From NCBI RefSeq assembly GCF_011682065.1, contig NZ_VUYU01000017.1, positions 62,001-126,000 of the forward strand: DNA of 64,000 nucleotides, in the 5' to 3' direction. The first letter of the stretch is position 1. The number at the start of each line of letters is the position of its first letter. The position numbers were made by a program, and so were the translations under genes. Source of the DNA: Massilia rubra. Lineage in GTDB: Bacteria; Pseudomonadota; Gammaproteobacteria; Burkholderiales; Burkholderiaceae_D. The notes below the pieces were generated by a model. It had not been told where the DNA came from and made no database searches. It saw only the letters and a program-made list of their open reading frames with translations. Positions 35,050 through 42,884 of the stretch are shown here, one piece after another.

Positions 35050-35738
35050 GGCGTGGCCGGCGCCTCGAACAGCACCGGGCCGTGCCAAGGCATGCGGCGC
35101 CACGGGTGGCTGCGTGTGCCCAGCCACTGCGCGAGTTTGGCCTCGTCGAATGCCACGCCCAGGCTGTCGGCGCGCGCGCCGGCGATCCATTGCTGGCGTC
35201 CGCGCGCGAGCGCGGCGCCGAACTCCTGCCAGCTGCCGAAGCAATCGCTGGCGCGTTGCGCGTTCTGGTACAGCACTTCCCATTGCAGTGCCGGATCGAT
35301 CCAGCCGAGCAAGGTGGCGCTGCGCACCGCGAAGGCCACGCGCGCCGAGGCGAACGCCATCGCCGCGCGCGGATCGTCATCGAGGCGCAGGCGATCGAGA
35401 TCGATGCGGAACCAGTGCCGCCGCAGCACGTCGGGCAGCGCGGCGCGGATCGCGTTGTCGTCGATGTTGGCGCGCAGGCCGAGGATATGCAGCAGGCTGG
35501 CGCGCAGCACTTGCGCCTGCTGCGGCGTGAGTGCCCGCGCTTTCGGGTTGGCGTAGGCGGCCATGTCGCGCGCCTGCGCAATCGGGTGCGCCAGCGCCAG
35601 CGCGCGGTTCTGGCGCGCGTCGAACTTGTAGCGCAGCTTGACGCTGCCCGGTTTTTTGGGCGGGCGGCTTGTAAACAGGTGTGCGATCCCGGCGTAGATC
35701 GCCCACCCGAACAGGGCAACGAAGGCCAGCGTCATCAT
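35046..35738 (-). CDS. DUF1266-domain membrane-anchored protein
   Basis: This 230-residue protein has an N-terminal membrane helix (LAFVALFGWAIYAGIAHLF) and then a cytoplasmic domain with the DUF1266 pattern: a helix ARVAFAVRSATLLGWIDPALQWEVL, then CFGSWQEFGAALARGRQQWIAG (SW..FG....GR..W). E. coli has DUF1266 proteins (YbeR, YbeU) in a locus that also encodes Sel1-repeat proteins, so the pairing with the Sel1 gene here echoes a known neighbourhood. GAGGAG precedes the start; the start overlaps the PcfJ-like stop by four bases. Confidence 0.78.
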   Translation of the reverse strand: MMTLAFVALFGWAIYAGIAHLFTSRPPKKPGSVKLRYKFDARQNRALALAHPIAQARDMAAYANPKARALTPQQAQVLRASLLHILGLRANIDDNAIRAALPDVLRRHWFRIDLDRLRLDDDPRAAMAFASARVAFAVRSATLLGWIDPALQWEVLYQNAQRASDCFGSWQEFGAALARGRQQWIAGARADSLGVAFDEAKLAQWLGTRSHPWRRMPWHGPVLFEAPATP

Positions 35739-36829
35739 CGCGCGCTCCTCACCGCGTGCGCCACGCCCGGGTGCAGCGCGAGACCCTGCAATTGCTCGGG
35801 CGCGCGCGCGGCGGCGATCCACTGGGCCAGCACCGACGGCGCCGCCAGGCGCGGGAACAGGGCGGGGAAGTGCTGGGCGACGAACAACTGGTCGGCCTCG
35901 TCGCGCGCATCGTCCACCATTGCCCAGCCCGAGGGCAGGCGCACCATGCCCATCGAGAGCGCGTCCGGCGGCGTATGGATGTCGCTGTCGACACCACGCA
36001 AAAACGCCAGCAGCTCGCCGTGGAAACGCTCCACCGGCGGCCGATTGAGCTTGCCCTTGATCTGGTCGAAGCGCAGGCGGCCGCCGTCGACGACGTGGGC
36101 GCTGATGGTGATGTGCGCATGGCCGTTGCCGCTGCGGTAGCTGAACAGGCGCATCTGGCCCGCTTCGCAGGCCGCCGCGTAGTGTTCACCGTAGCCGCCG
36201 CGCAGGCTGCGCCGGTCGCTGAACTGGCCCAGGCAGTGGCGCATCACCTGGCTTTCGAAGGCCATCTCCTCGCGCAGCTGCGGGCTTGATGGCAGCAGTT
36301 CGACCACGCTGCCGGCCTCGCCCTGCCAGCGTGTTGCCACCGCGTCCGGCTGGTGTTCGCGCCAGCCGGACGCGCTCTTCGCTTCGAACGCGGCGTGTTC
36401 GGCGCTCCACAGCGCCAAGGCCTGGCGGCAGTTGACGCGCTGTAGCTTGCCCTCGAGCGCGGTGCCCTGGCGCGCACCCAAGAATTCGACCAGCTTCGCT
36501 TCCATCGCAAGCAGCTCGGGGCCGTCGGGCGCGAGCCACCACATGGCCTCGCCCGCATCCTTGCCCAGGCGCGCCGTCACCCATTGGGGCACGGCGGCCG
36601 GTGCGAACAGGGCGCGCGCCTGCTCGCTTGACGCGATGCGCGCCAGCGCCGGTTCGGGCGCGTCCAGATTGCCGACCGCGTAGCGGAAGAAGTGATTGGC
36701 CAGCCACTCGGCCACCTCGGGCGCATCGCCGCGCTGCGCGCTGCGGCGGGCGATGGCCTCTTTGAGCGCCGGGGCGTTGACCACGTCGCGCGCGCCGTAG
36801 GCGCTGGTTTTCGATTGGGTCGTCGCCAT
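35735..36829 (-). CDS. PcfJ-like protein
   Basis: This 364-residue protein starts MATTQSKTSAYGARDVVNAP at ATG 36829, overlapping the stop of paralogue 2 by one base. The C-terminal half shows a PcfJ-like pattern: LREEMAFESQVMRHCLGQFSD, a tract with YAAACEAGQMRLFSYRSGNGHAHITISAHV, then RLRFDQIKGKLNRPP (M-x-H-C-x-G, then a strand pair, then I-K-G-x-x-N). PcfJ-type proteins are known from conjugative plasmids and phages but lack a defined activity. The invariant His-Cys pair looks like a functional centre, which is inference. Confidence 0.65.
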   Translation of the reverse strand: MATTQSKTSAYGARDVVNAPALKEAIARRSAQRGDAPEVAEWLANHFFRYAVGNLDAPEPALARIASSEQARALFAPAAVPQWVTARLGKDAGEAMWWLAPDGPELLAMEAKLVEFLGARQGTALEGKLQRVNCRQALALWSAEHAAFEAKSASGWREHQPDAVATRWQGEAGSVVELLPSSPQLREEMAFESQVMRHCLGQFSDRRSLRGGYGEHYAAACEAGQMRLFSYRSGNGHAHITISAHVVDGGRLRFDQIKGKLNRPPVERFHGELLAFLRGVDSDIHTPPDALSMGMVRLPSGWAMVDDARDEADQLFVAQHFPALFPRLAAPSVLAQWIAAARAPEQLQGLALHPGVAHAVRSAR

Positions 36830-39081
36830 TACCACACCTTCCACCAGGGCTTGGCCTGGGCGTCCGGGCGCCGGCACTGGTCGAGTCCCGCGAGGATCGA
36901 CGCGCGCTGCGCTTCGTGCCAGGCATTGCCCGCGACCACGTGACCGAGCGCCTCCAGGTACAGCTGTTCGGCGCGCGCGAGCTGACCGGCGCTGCGCAGG
37001 GCATGCGCCGCTGTAGCGCACATGATCGGACAGGCCGCCGCCGACACTGCCGGCAGCATGGGGTCAAGGCGCAGCATGGCGTCGCCCGGCTGCGTATGCG
37101 CCATGTAAGCGAGCACCAATACCAGGGCGCCCATGTATTTTTGCTGGTGCGCGGAGCGCTGCTTGTGGTCCAGGCGAGCCCACCACTCGTCGAGCCGCTG
37201 CAGCCAGATGGCGATATCGGCGTTGCGCCCGAGCTTGTGCAGCGCGGCGACGACGTCGGGGATGTAGGCGGTGGGCAGATGCGCGCTGTAGCCGTGGTCG
37301 GCGGCGAAGTGCCAAAGATGTTCCGCGCTGTCGATCAATGCGGCGTCGTCGCCGAGGGCGGTGTAGCAGTTCACCGCGCCTTGAAAGTGTTCCGGGAAGC
37401 GGGCGGCGGCATGGCCCTTCTGATGCAGCGCCAGCGCCACGGCAGGCTCCGACCGGTAAAAGTAGTGGTGGGCGGCCAGGCCGATGCACAGCGCCGAACA
37501 GACTTTTGCATTGCCATCGCCCGTATCACCCTCGCCGCTGGCGACAAAGGCGTCGAAGCGCGCCACGCCCGCTTCGTAATAGCGCGCGCGCAGCACCTGC
37601 AGGTCGGCCCGCGCCACCGTTACGCCTTCAGGCAGCACGTCATTAAGGGCGTAACCGAGATGCATGCCGACGTCGTTGCACGCCACGCCGCTCGCCGCCG
37701 GCACGAACGGCATGGCCAGCGCGGCCGGCGCGCCATGCACATGGATGCGCGCCACCCACAGCTTGAAAACCAGGTCCGCATGCGCGAGCGAGACGTCGCC
37801 CACGGCCGCCTCCAGCAGCGGCAGGGCGGCGTGGTAATCGCCCGCCGTTTTGATCAACAGCAGGGCCTCGATCGCATCGGCCGCCGGGTGGGGGCCGCTG
37901 TGCGCGCGCGCCAGCGCCAGGTGACGCCGCACGTAGGCCGCTTCGTCCTCGCCGGCGCGCACCCCGGCGCTGGCGGCGGCCATGCCGGCAAAGGCCAGCG
38001 CAAGGTGCCAGTACGGCTGGCCCGCCAGGCCATCGTCGAGCGCGCGTTGCGTGACCGTGAGCGCATGCGCGGCCGAGTAGGGATGCTGGTGGAAGATCGA
38101 TTCGAAGGCCAGGCGCGCGCTGTCCTCATGGCGCTGCGCTTGCATCAGCCAGTCGAGCAGGACGGCGTTACAACGGTCATCCTTGTCTTGCTCCAGGACG
38201 ATCCGTCCCAGCCGCATGTGGGCCAGTGCCCGGTCGAGCTCCCCTTGGTAGTACAGGCCCATTGCGTCGAGCCGCGCGATGAGCACGTCGATCTCGCGCA
38301 GCCTGAACACCCCACTGCCCGCCGGAATGCGCGCGCGCGCCTGCGCCACGATGCCGGCCACGGCGTCCGGTACGATCTCCGCGAGCTGGTAGCCCAGCCG
38401 GATCCATTCGTCGTGGCCGGTATTCTGGTCGGCGCCGGCGTTGGCACTGGCGAGGATGTCGATGGCGCGGCGGGCGGCCAGCCTGGCCTGCTCCTGGTCG
38501 CCTTCGCGCCAGAAGCTGCCGGCCTGGCGCCGCGCCAGCCTGGCATCGTTCCAGACATGGAAAGACGCCTGTGCCGGGTCGGCGGCGATGCGGGCGTGGC
38601 AAGCCTGGGCACTGCGGCGCTCCAGCGCGTGCGCGCCCGCTTCCCGTATTTTCAGGTCGAGATAGTTCCAGGCGCTGACGTGATCCGGCGAATCAGGCAG
38701 TGATGCCAGCAACGTCACGGCGGCGTCGAGCGCCGCGTGCAGGGCGGTGGCGTCACCCTGCGCGATGTGCGCGTCGATGCCCCACATGGCCAGCCTGATA
38801 TGCCATTGCGCCCGTTCGGCCTGCGGCAGCGCAGCGACCACATCGCGCCCGTCGCCTTCGAGCAGGCGCAGTCCGGCAAGCGGGTCGCGCGCGCGCAACC
38901 ACAGCTGGAACAGGCGGTGCACGCTGCCCATGGTGTCGGCGCGGAAGCACTGGCGCTGCATGGCGCTCTTGAGGCCCGCGTGGATCAGTTCCGGGTCGAG
39001 TTCGGCCCTGGCCTGCTGTTCGAGGGCGGCTTCGGTCTGGTCGAGGTAGGCGTCGAGCCCGGTTGCGCTGAGAATAGTCAT
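36829..39081 (-). CDS. Large helical-repeat protein with PWWKxW tail, paralogue 2
   Basis: This 750-residue cytoplasmic protein begins MTILSATGLDAYLDQTEAALEQQARAELDPELI and starts eight bases after paralogue 1. All-helical, TPR-like. Shared blocks include HRLFQLWLRARDPLAGLRLL, LREIDVLIARLDAMGLYYQGELDRALAHM, AADAIEALLLIKTAGDYHAALPLLEAAV and HLWHFAADHGYSAHLPTAYIPDVVAALHKLGRNADIAIWLQRLDEWW, with tail KPWWKVW. The N-terminal 35 residues are nearly identical to those of paralogue 1, pointing to recent tandem duplication or gene conversion. Confidence 0.75.
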   Translation of the reverse strand: MTILSATGLDAYLDQTEAALEQQARAELDPELIHAGLKSAMQRQCFRADTMGSVHRLFQLWLRARDPLAGLRLLEGDGRDVVAALPQAERAQWHIRLAMWGIDAHIAQGDATALHAALDAAVTLLASLPDSPDHVSAWNYLDLKIREAGAHALERRSAQACHARIAADPAQASFHVWNDARLARRQAGSFWREGDQEQARLAARRAIDILASANAGADQNTGHDEWIRLGYQLAEIVPDAVAGIVAQARARIPAGSGVFRLREIDVLIARLDAMGLYYQGELDRALAHMRLGRIVLEQDKDDRCNAVLLDWLMQAQRHEDSARLAFESIFHQHPYSAAHALTVTQRALDDGLAGQPYWHLALAFAGMAAASAGVRAGEDEAAYVRRHLALARAHSGPHPAADAIEALLLIKTAGDYHAALPLLEAAVGDVSLAHADLVFKLWVARIHVHGAPAALAMPFVPAASGVACNDVGMHLGYALNDVLPEGVTVARADLQVLRARYYEAGVARFDAFVASGEGDTGDGNAKVCSALCIGLAAHHYFYRSEPAVALALHQKGHAAARFPEHFQGAVNCYTALGDDAALIDSAEHLWHFAADHGYSAHLPTAYIPDVVAALHKLGRNADIAIWLQRLDEWWARLDHKQRSAHQQKYMGALVLVLAYMAHTQPGDAMLRLDPMLPAVSAAACPIMCATAAHALRSAGQLARAEQLYLEALGHVVAGNAWHEAQRASILAGLDQCRRPDAQAKPWWKVW

Positions 39082-39089
39082 GTCTCAGG

Positions 39090-41336
39090 TTACCAGAGCT
39101 TCCACCAGGGTTTGGCCTCGCGCTGCAGGCGCTTGCATTCTTCGAGATTCTGGAGGATCGCCGTGCGCTGCGACTCATGCCAGTCGTCGCCCGACTTGAT
39201 GTAGCGCAGGCCATCCCGGTACATCGCTTGCGAGCGTTCGAACTGGCCCAGGCTGCGCAGCGTGTCGGCCGCGATGCGGCTGGTGTAGGGCGAACCGGCG
39301 CCAGGCACCGACGGCAGCACGCTTTCCAGGCGCAGCATGGCGTCGTCCGGCTGCGTCTGCGCCATGTAGTACAGCACCGATACCAGCGCGCGCGTGTAGT
39401 TGTTCTGGTTGTCCGCGCGCTCGTCCTGGCCGACGCCGGCCCACCAGTCGTCCAGGCGCTGCAGCCAGATGGCGATGTCGGTGTCGCGCCCGAGCCGGTG
39501 CAGGGCGGCGGCGGCATCGTCCACGTAGTCGGTCGGATCGTGCCGGCTGTAGCCGTGGTCCGCCGAGAAGTGCCACAGATGCTCGGCGCTGTCGACCACG
39601 GCGCTGTCGTTGCCGAGCTTCTGGTGGCTGCGCATCACGCCCTCGAAGTGTTCCGAAAATGGGCTGGCGGCGATGCCTTTGTGGTGCAGGGCCAGCGCCG
39701 CGGCGGCGTCGGATTTGTCGTAGCGGTAGTGGATCGCCAGGTTATTGCACAGCATCGAGTAGACGTGCGCTTCACCGTCGCCCGGATGGCCCTGGCCGCT
39801 GGCGACAAACGCTTCGAAGCATGCCAGGCCGGCCTGGTAGTAGCGCGCGCCGAGCGCCTTCGCCTGTTGTTGCGGTACTGTCAGGCCCTCGGGCAGCGCA
39901 TCGTTAAGCTCGGACCCAAGCATCACGCCGATGTTGTAGCACGACAGGCCGTTCGACGCCGGTACGAACGGCATGGCCAGCGCGGCTTGGGCGCCGTGCA
40001 CGCGGATGCGCGCCACGATGAGCTTGAAGACGACGCTCGACTGCAGCAGCGCCGGGTCGCGCGCCGCCGATTCCAGCAAGGGCAAGGCGCGCGGGTAGTC
40101 TTGCGCCGAGGCGATCAGCCACAGTGCTTCGACCGCGTCGGCGGCGGGCTGCGCGCCGCCCCCGGCGCGCGCCAGCGCCAGATGGCGGCCGATGTAGGCG
40201 GCCTGGTCTTCGTCGCCGCGCACCCCGGCGGTGGCGTCGGCCATGGTGGCGCAGGCCAGTGCCAGATGCCAGTATGGCTGTTGCGGCGTGCCGTCGCCGG
40301 CGACGCGCTGCGCCGCCGCTGCCGCATGCGGCGCTGATATCCGGCGCTCGTACAAGACCGATTCGAAGGCCAGGCGCGCCGCCGCGTCGTGCCGTCCCGC
40401 TTCCAGCAGCCAGTCGAGCATGAGGGCGCCGATGTGGTCGCCGTCATCGTCGAGCAGGGTGACACGCCCCAGTTCCAGCCTGGCCAGCGCCTGGTCGAGC
40501 GCGCCTTGCTGGTGCAGGGCGCGCGCTTCCAGGCGCGCGATGCGCACGTCGATATTCCGACGCGGGAAAAACACGGTCGCCGCCGGGATGCGCGCGCGCG
40601 CCTGCGCCACGATGCCCGCGACCGCGTCGGGCAGGACCTGCACCAGCGCATTGCCGGCGCGCAGCCAGTCGTGATGGTCGATATCCTGGTCCGGCGCGGC
40701 CCCGGCCAGGATGCCGATGGCGCGTTCGCCGGCCTGCCGCGCCAGCGTCGCGTCGCCTTCCAGCGCGAAGCTGTGCGACTGGCGGATGGCCAGTTGCGCA
40801 TCGTCCCAGGCGCGGTAAGCGGCGCGCTCCGGGTCGGCGCGCTGCAAGGCGTTGCGCGCTTCGGCGCAGCGGCGCGTGACGGCGTGCACGCCGAAGGCCG
40901 CGCTTTCCTCGTCCAGGTATTCCCAGGCGCGGTCGTAGGCTAGCGATTCCGGCAACGATACCAACAGCGCCAGCACGTCTTCGAAGGCGGCCTGCACGGC
41001 GCCGCGATCGCCCTGCGCGATCCGCGCTTCCACGCGCCAGATGGCCGCGCTGACCTGCCATGCGGGCCGTTCGGAACCCGGCAGGGCGGCCAGCGCCGCG
41101 CGGCCGTCGCCGTCGAGCAGGCGCAGGCCGGCCGCCGGCGCGCGCGCGCGTATCCACAAGCGGAACAGGCGGCGCACGCCGCCCATGGTGTCGGCATGGA
41201 AGTGCTGGCTTTCGAGCGCGGTTTTCAGGCCGGCGCCGATCAATTCCGGGTCGAGCTCGGCCTCCACCTGCTGTTCGAGGGCGGCTTCGGTCTGGTCGAG
41301 GTAGGCGTCGAGCTGGCTGGCGCTGAGGATATTCAT
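39090..41336 (-). CDS. Large helical-repeat protein with PWWKxW tail, paralogue 1
   Basis: This 748-residue protein is the first gene of the operon; the ATG at 41336 lacks a strong ribosome site. It begins MNILSASQLDAYLDQTEAALEQQVEAELDPELI. TPR-like helix pairs fill the rest, with blocks RLFRLWIRARAPAAGLRLLDGDGRAA, PRRNIDVRIARLEARALHQQGALDQAL, HLWHFSADHGYSRHDPTDYVDDAAAALHRLGRDTDIAIWLQRLDDWW and the final KPWWKLW. No signal peptide, membrane helix or enzyme motif. The family is not one I recognise by name. Confidence 0.75.
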   Translation of the reverse strand: MNILSASQLDAYLDQTEAALEQQVEAELDPELIGAGLKTALESQHFHADTMGGVRRLFRLWIRARAPAAGLRLLDGDGRAALAALPGSERPAWQVSAAIWRVEARIAQGDRGAVQAAFEDVLALLVSLPESLAYDRAWEYLDEESAAFGVHAVTRRCAEARNALQRADPERAAYRAWDDAQLAIRQSHSFALEGDATLARQAGERAIGILAGAAPDQDIDHHDWLRAGNALVQVLPDAVAGIVAQARARIPAATVFFPRRNIDVRIARLEARALHQQGALDQALARLELGRVTLLDDDGDHIGALMLDWLLEAGRHDAAARLAFESVLYERRISAPHAAAAAQRVAGDGTPQQPYWHLALACATMADATAGVRGDEDQAAYIGRHLALARAGGGAQPAADAVEALWLIASAQDYPRALPLLESAARDPALLQSSVVFKLIVARIRVHGAQAALAMPFVPASNGLSCYNIGVMLGSELNDALPEGLTVPQQQAKALGARYYQAGLACFEAFVASGQGHPGDGEAHVYSMLCNNLAIHYRYDKSDAAAALALHHKGIAASPFSEHFEGVMRSHQKLGNDSAVVDSAEHLWHFSADHGYSRHDPTDYVDDAAAALHRLGRDTDIAIWLQRLDDWWAGVGQDERADNQNNYTRALVSVLYYMAQTQPDDAMLRLESVLPSVPGAGSPYTSRIAADTLRSLGQFERSQAMYRDGLRYIKSGDDWHESQRTAILQNLEECKRLQREAKPWWKLW

Positions 41337-41532
41337 GTGTGGGATGCCGGTTGTGCGGTCGGAAGGGAACCGTCAATTATCGTCTTAATAACACTTCTGG
41401 TCAATAATAGAACTTGTTGGTTTGCAAATAAATGATGCTGTTTTGTCCGGCATCGGCACGTTCGGCTGGCGGCATGATCCTGTTAAAAATGGTAGTCTGG
41501 CCGTATCAATCAACCTCATGCGAGGTGACATC

Positions 41533-41952
41533 ATGCTCATGCTGAAAATTGCCGTGCTCCTGGCGGCATTCCTGGCCGCCGGCGACGCGGTGGCGCGGAA
41601 CGATGTCGCGCCGGCCGCGCCCGCAGCCCGGCTCAACGCTGAACCGGGCAAGAGTGCGCCGCCCAAAAAAGCGCCGCCCAAACGGCGCGCCGTGCGCCAG
41701 GTCGTCGACGGCATGCCCGCCTACGGCCCGCGCCTGGATGCGCCGCCGCCGGTGCCGCTGGGCCCCCGGCCGATACCGTCGGCGGTGGCGCCATCGGCCA
41801 TCGCGCCGCCGCCGGCCGTCATCAGCGGCTGCGACGCCGGCGGCTGCACCGATGTGAACGGGGTCCGCTACAACGGCGCCGCCGGTAACAGCGTGATCGG
41901 TCCGCAAGGGCGCTCCTGCACCAGCAATGGCGGTGTGGTTCAGTGCTTTTAA
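41533..41952 (+). CDS. Small secreted Pro/Ala-rich protein of unknown function
   Basis: This 139-residue protein has its start set by GAGGTGACATC before ATG 41533. Signal peptide to about residue 20 (AGDAVA), then a low-complexity Ala/Pro/Lys region (APPKKAPPKRR), then VDGMPAYGPRLDAPPPVPLG and a C-terminal module with four cysteines (GCDAGGCTDVNGVRYNG and RSCTSNGGVVQCF). The DAGGC/NGVRYNGAAGN and C...GGVVQC pattern is common in short betaproteobacterial proteins of unknown function. Confidence 0.7.
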   Translation: MLMLKIAVLLAAFLAAGDAVARNDVAPAAPAARLNAEPGKSAPPKKAPPKRRAVRQVVDGMPAYGPRLDAPPPVPLGPRPIPSAVAPSAIAPPPAVISGCDAGGCTDVNGVRYNGAAGNSVIGPQGRSCTSNGGVVQCF

Positions 41953-42001
41953 TGCGGCGCGACTGGTGTTTTCCGCGAAAAGTTCGCTACAATCCGGGTA
42001 C

Positions 42002-42023
42002 TTGACGTTTACGTAAACGTCAA
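42002..42023. promoter_or_regulatory. Perfect 22-bp palindromic operator upstream of the SDR gene
   Basis: TTGACGTTTAC is followed immediately by its exact reverse complement, ending 27 bases before the start of the SDR gene. The core ACGTTTACGTAAACGT resembles the site of LiuR, a MerR-type regulator of branched-chain amino acid and fatty-acid degradation in proteobacteria. That match is from memory of the motif and should be tested. The position fits repression of the SDR promoter. Confidence 0.75.
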
Positions 42024-42050
42024 AAGAACCGATAAGAGAAAGAGGACACC

Positions 42051-42809
42051 ATGCAAATTCAGGACAATGTATTCATCATCACGGGCGGCGCATCGGGCCT
42101 GGGCGCGGCGACGGCGCGCATGATCACCGAGGCCGGCGGCAAAGTGGTGCTGGCCGACGTGCAGGTCGAGGCGGGCGAAGCGCTGGCCGCTGAACTCAAG
42201 GGCACGTTCGTCAAGTGCGACGTCACGCTGGAGGCCGACGGCCAGGCTGTCGTCGCCGCCGCGCTCGCCATGGGCACCCTGCGTGGCCTGGTCAACTGCG
42301 CCGGCGTCGCCCCCGCGGTCAAGACCGTGGGCAAGGACGGCCCGCATCCGCTGGACGTGTTCCAGCGCACCGTCAACATCAACCTGGTCGGCACCTTCAA
42401 TATGGCGCGCCTGGCCGCCGACGCCATGGGCAAGACCGAAGCGCTCGAGTCGGGCGAGCGCGGCATCATCATCAATACCGCGTCGGTGGCGGCGTTCGAC
42501 GGCCAGATCGGCCAGGCGGCCTACGCGTCGTCCAAGGCGGCAGTGGCCGGCATGACCTTGCCGATGGCGCGCGACCTGGCCCGCAGCGGTGTGCGCGTGA
42601 TGACCATCGCCCCCGGCATTTTCGAAACCCCGATGCTGATGGGGATGCCGGAAGAGGTACGCGGCGCGCTGGGCAACATGGTGCCGTTCCCGCAGCGTCT
42701 CGGCCGTCCCGCCGAATACGCGCACCTGGCCCGTGCCATCATCGAAAACACCATGCTCAATGGCGAAACCATCCGTCTTGACGGCGCGATCCGCATGCAG
42801 CCCAAGTAA
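42051..42809 (+). CDS. 3-hydroxyacyl-CoA dehydrogenase type II (short-chain dehydrogenase)
   Basis: This 252-residue SDR oxidises 3-hydroxyacyl-CoA with NAD+. It has the GGASGLG nucleotide motif (residues 12-18), a D after strand 2 (VLADVQ) favouring NAD+, NCAGVAPA, the catalytic Ser in [14 protein letters not shown] and Y-x3-K in [10 protein letters not shown], and [14 protein letters not shown], a segment typical of the HSD17B10/FadB2-type. Likely role: isoleucine or fatty-acid breakdown, consistent with the palindrome upstream. Confidence 0.88.
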   Translation: MQIQDNVFIITGGASGLGAATARMITEAGGKVVLADVQVEAGEALAAELKGTFVKCDVTLEADGQAVVAAALAMGTLRGLVNCAGVAPAVKTVGKDGPHPLDVFQRTVNINLVGTFNMARLAADAMGKTEALESGERGIIINTASVAAFDGQIGQAAYASSKAAVAGMTLPMARDLARSGVRVMTIAPGIFETPMLMGMPEEVRGALGNMVPFPQRLGRPAEYAHLARAIIENTMLNGETIRLDGAIRMQPK

Positions 42810-42837
42810 TTCATTTACTGTACGATAGCGGGATCGG

Positions 42838-42870
42838 ACGCGCGGCCCTGCTGTAGGTGCCGCGCGTTTC
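42838..42870 (+). terminator. Possible terminator between the SDR and ggt genes
   Basis: ACGCGCGGC (42838-42846) pairs perfectly with GCCGCGCGT (42859-42867) across a 12-base loop, followed by TTTC. It suggests separate transcription of ggt, though the U-tract is short. Confidence 0.55.
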
Positions 42871-42884
42871 TCATTGGAGAATCC

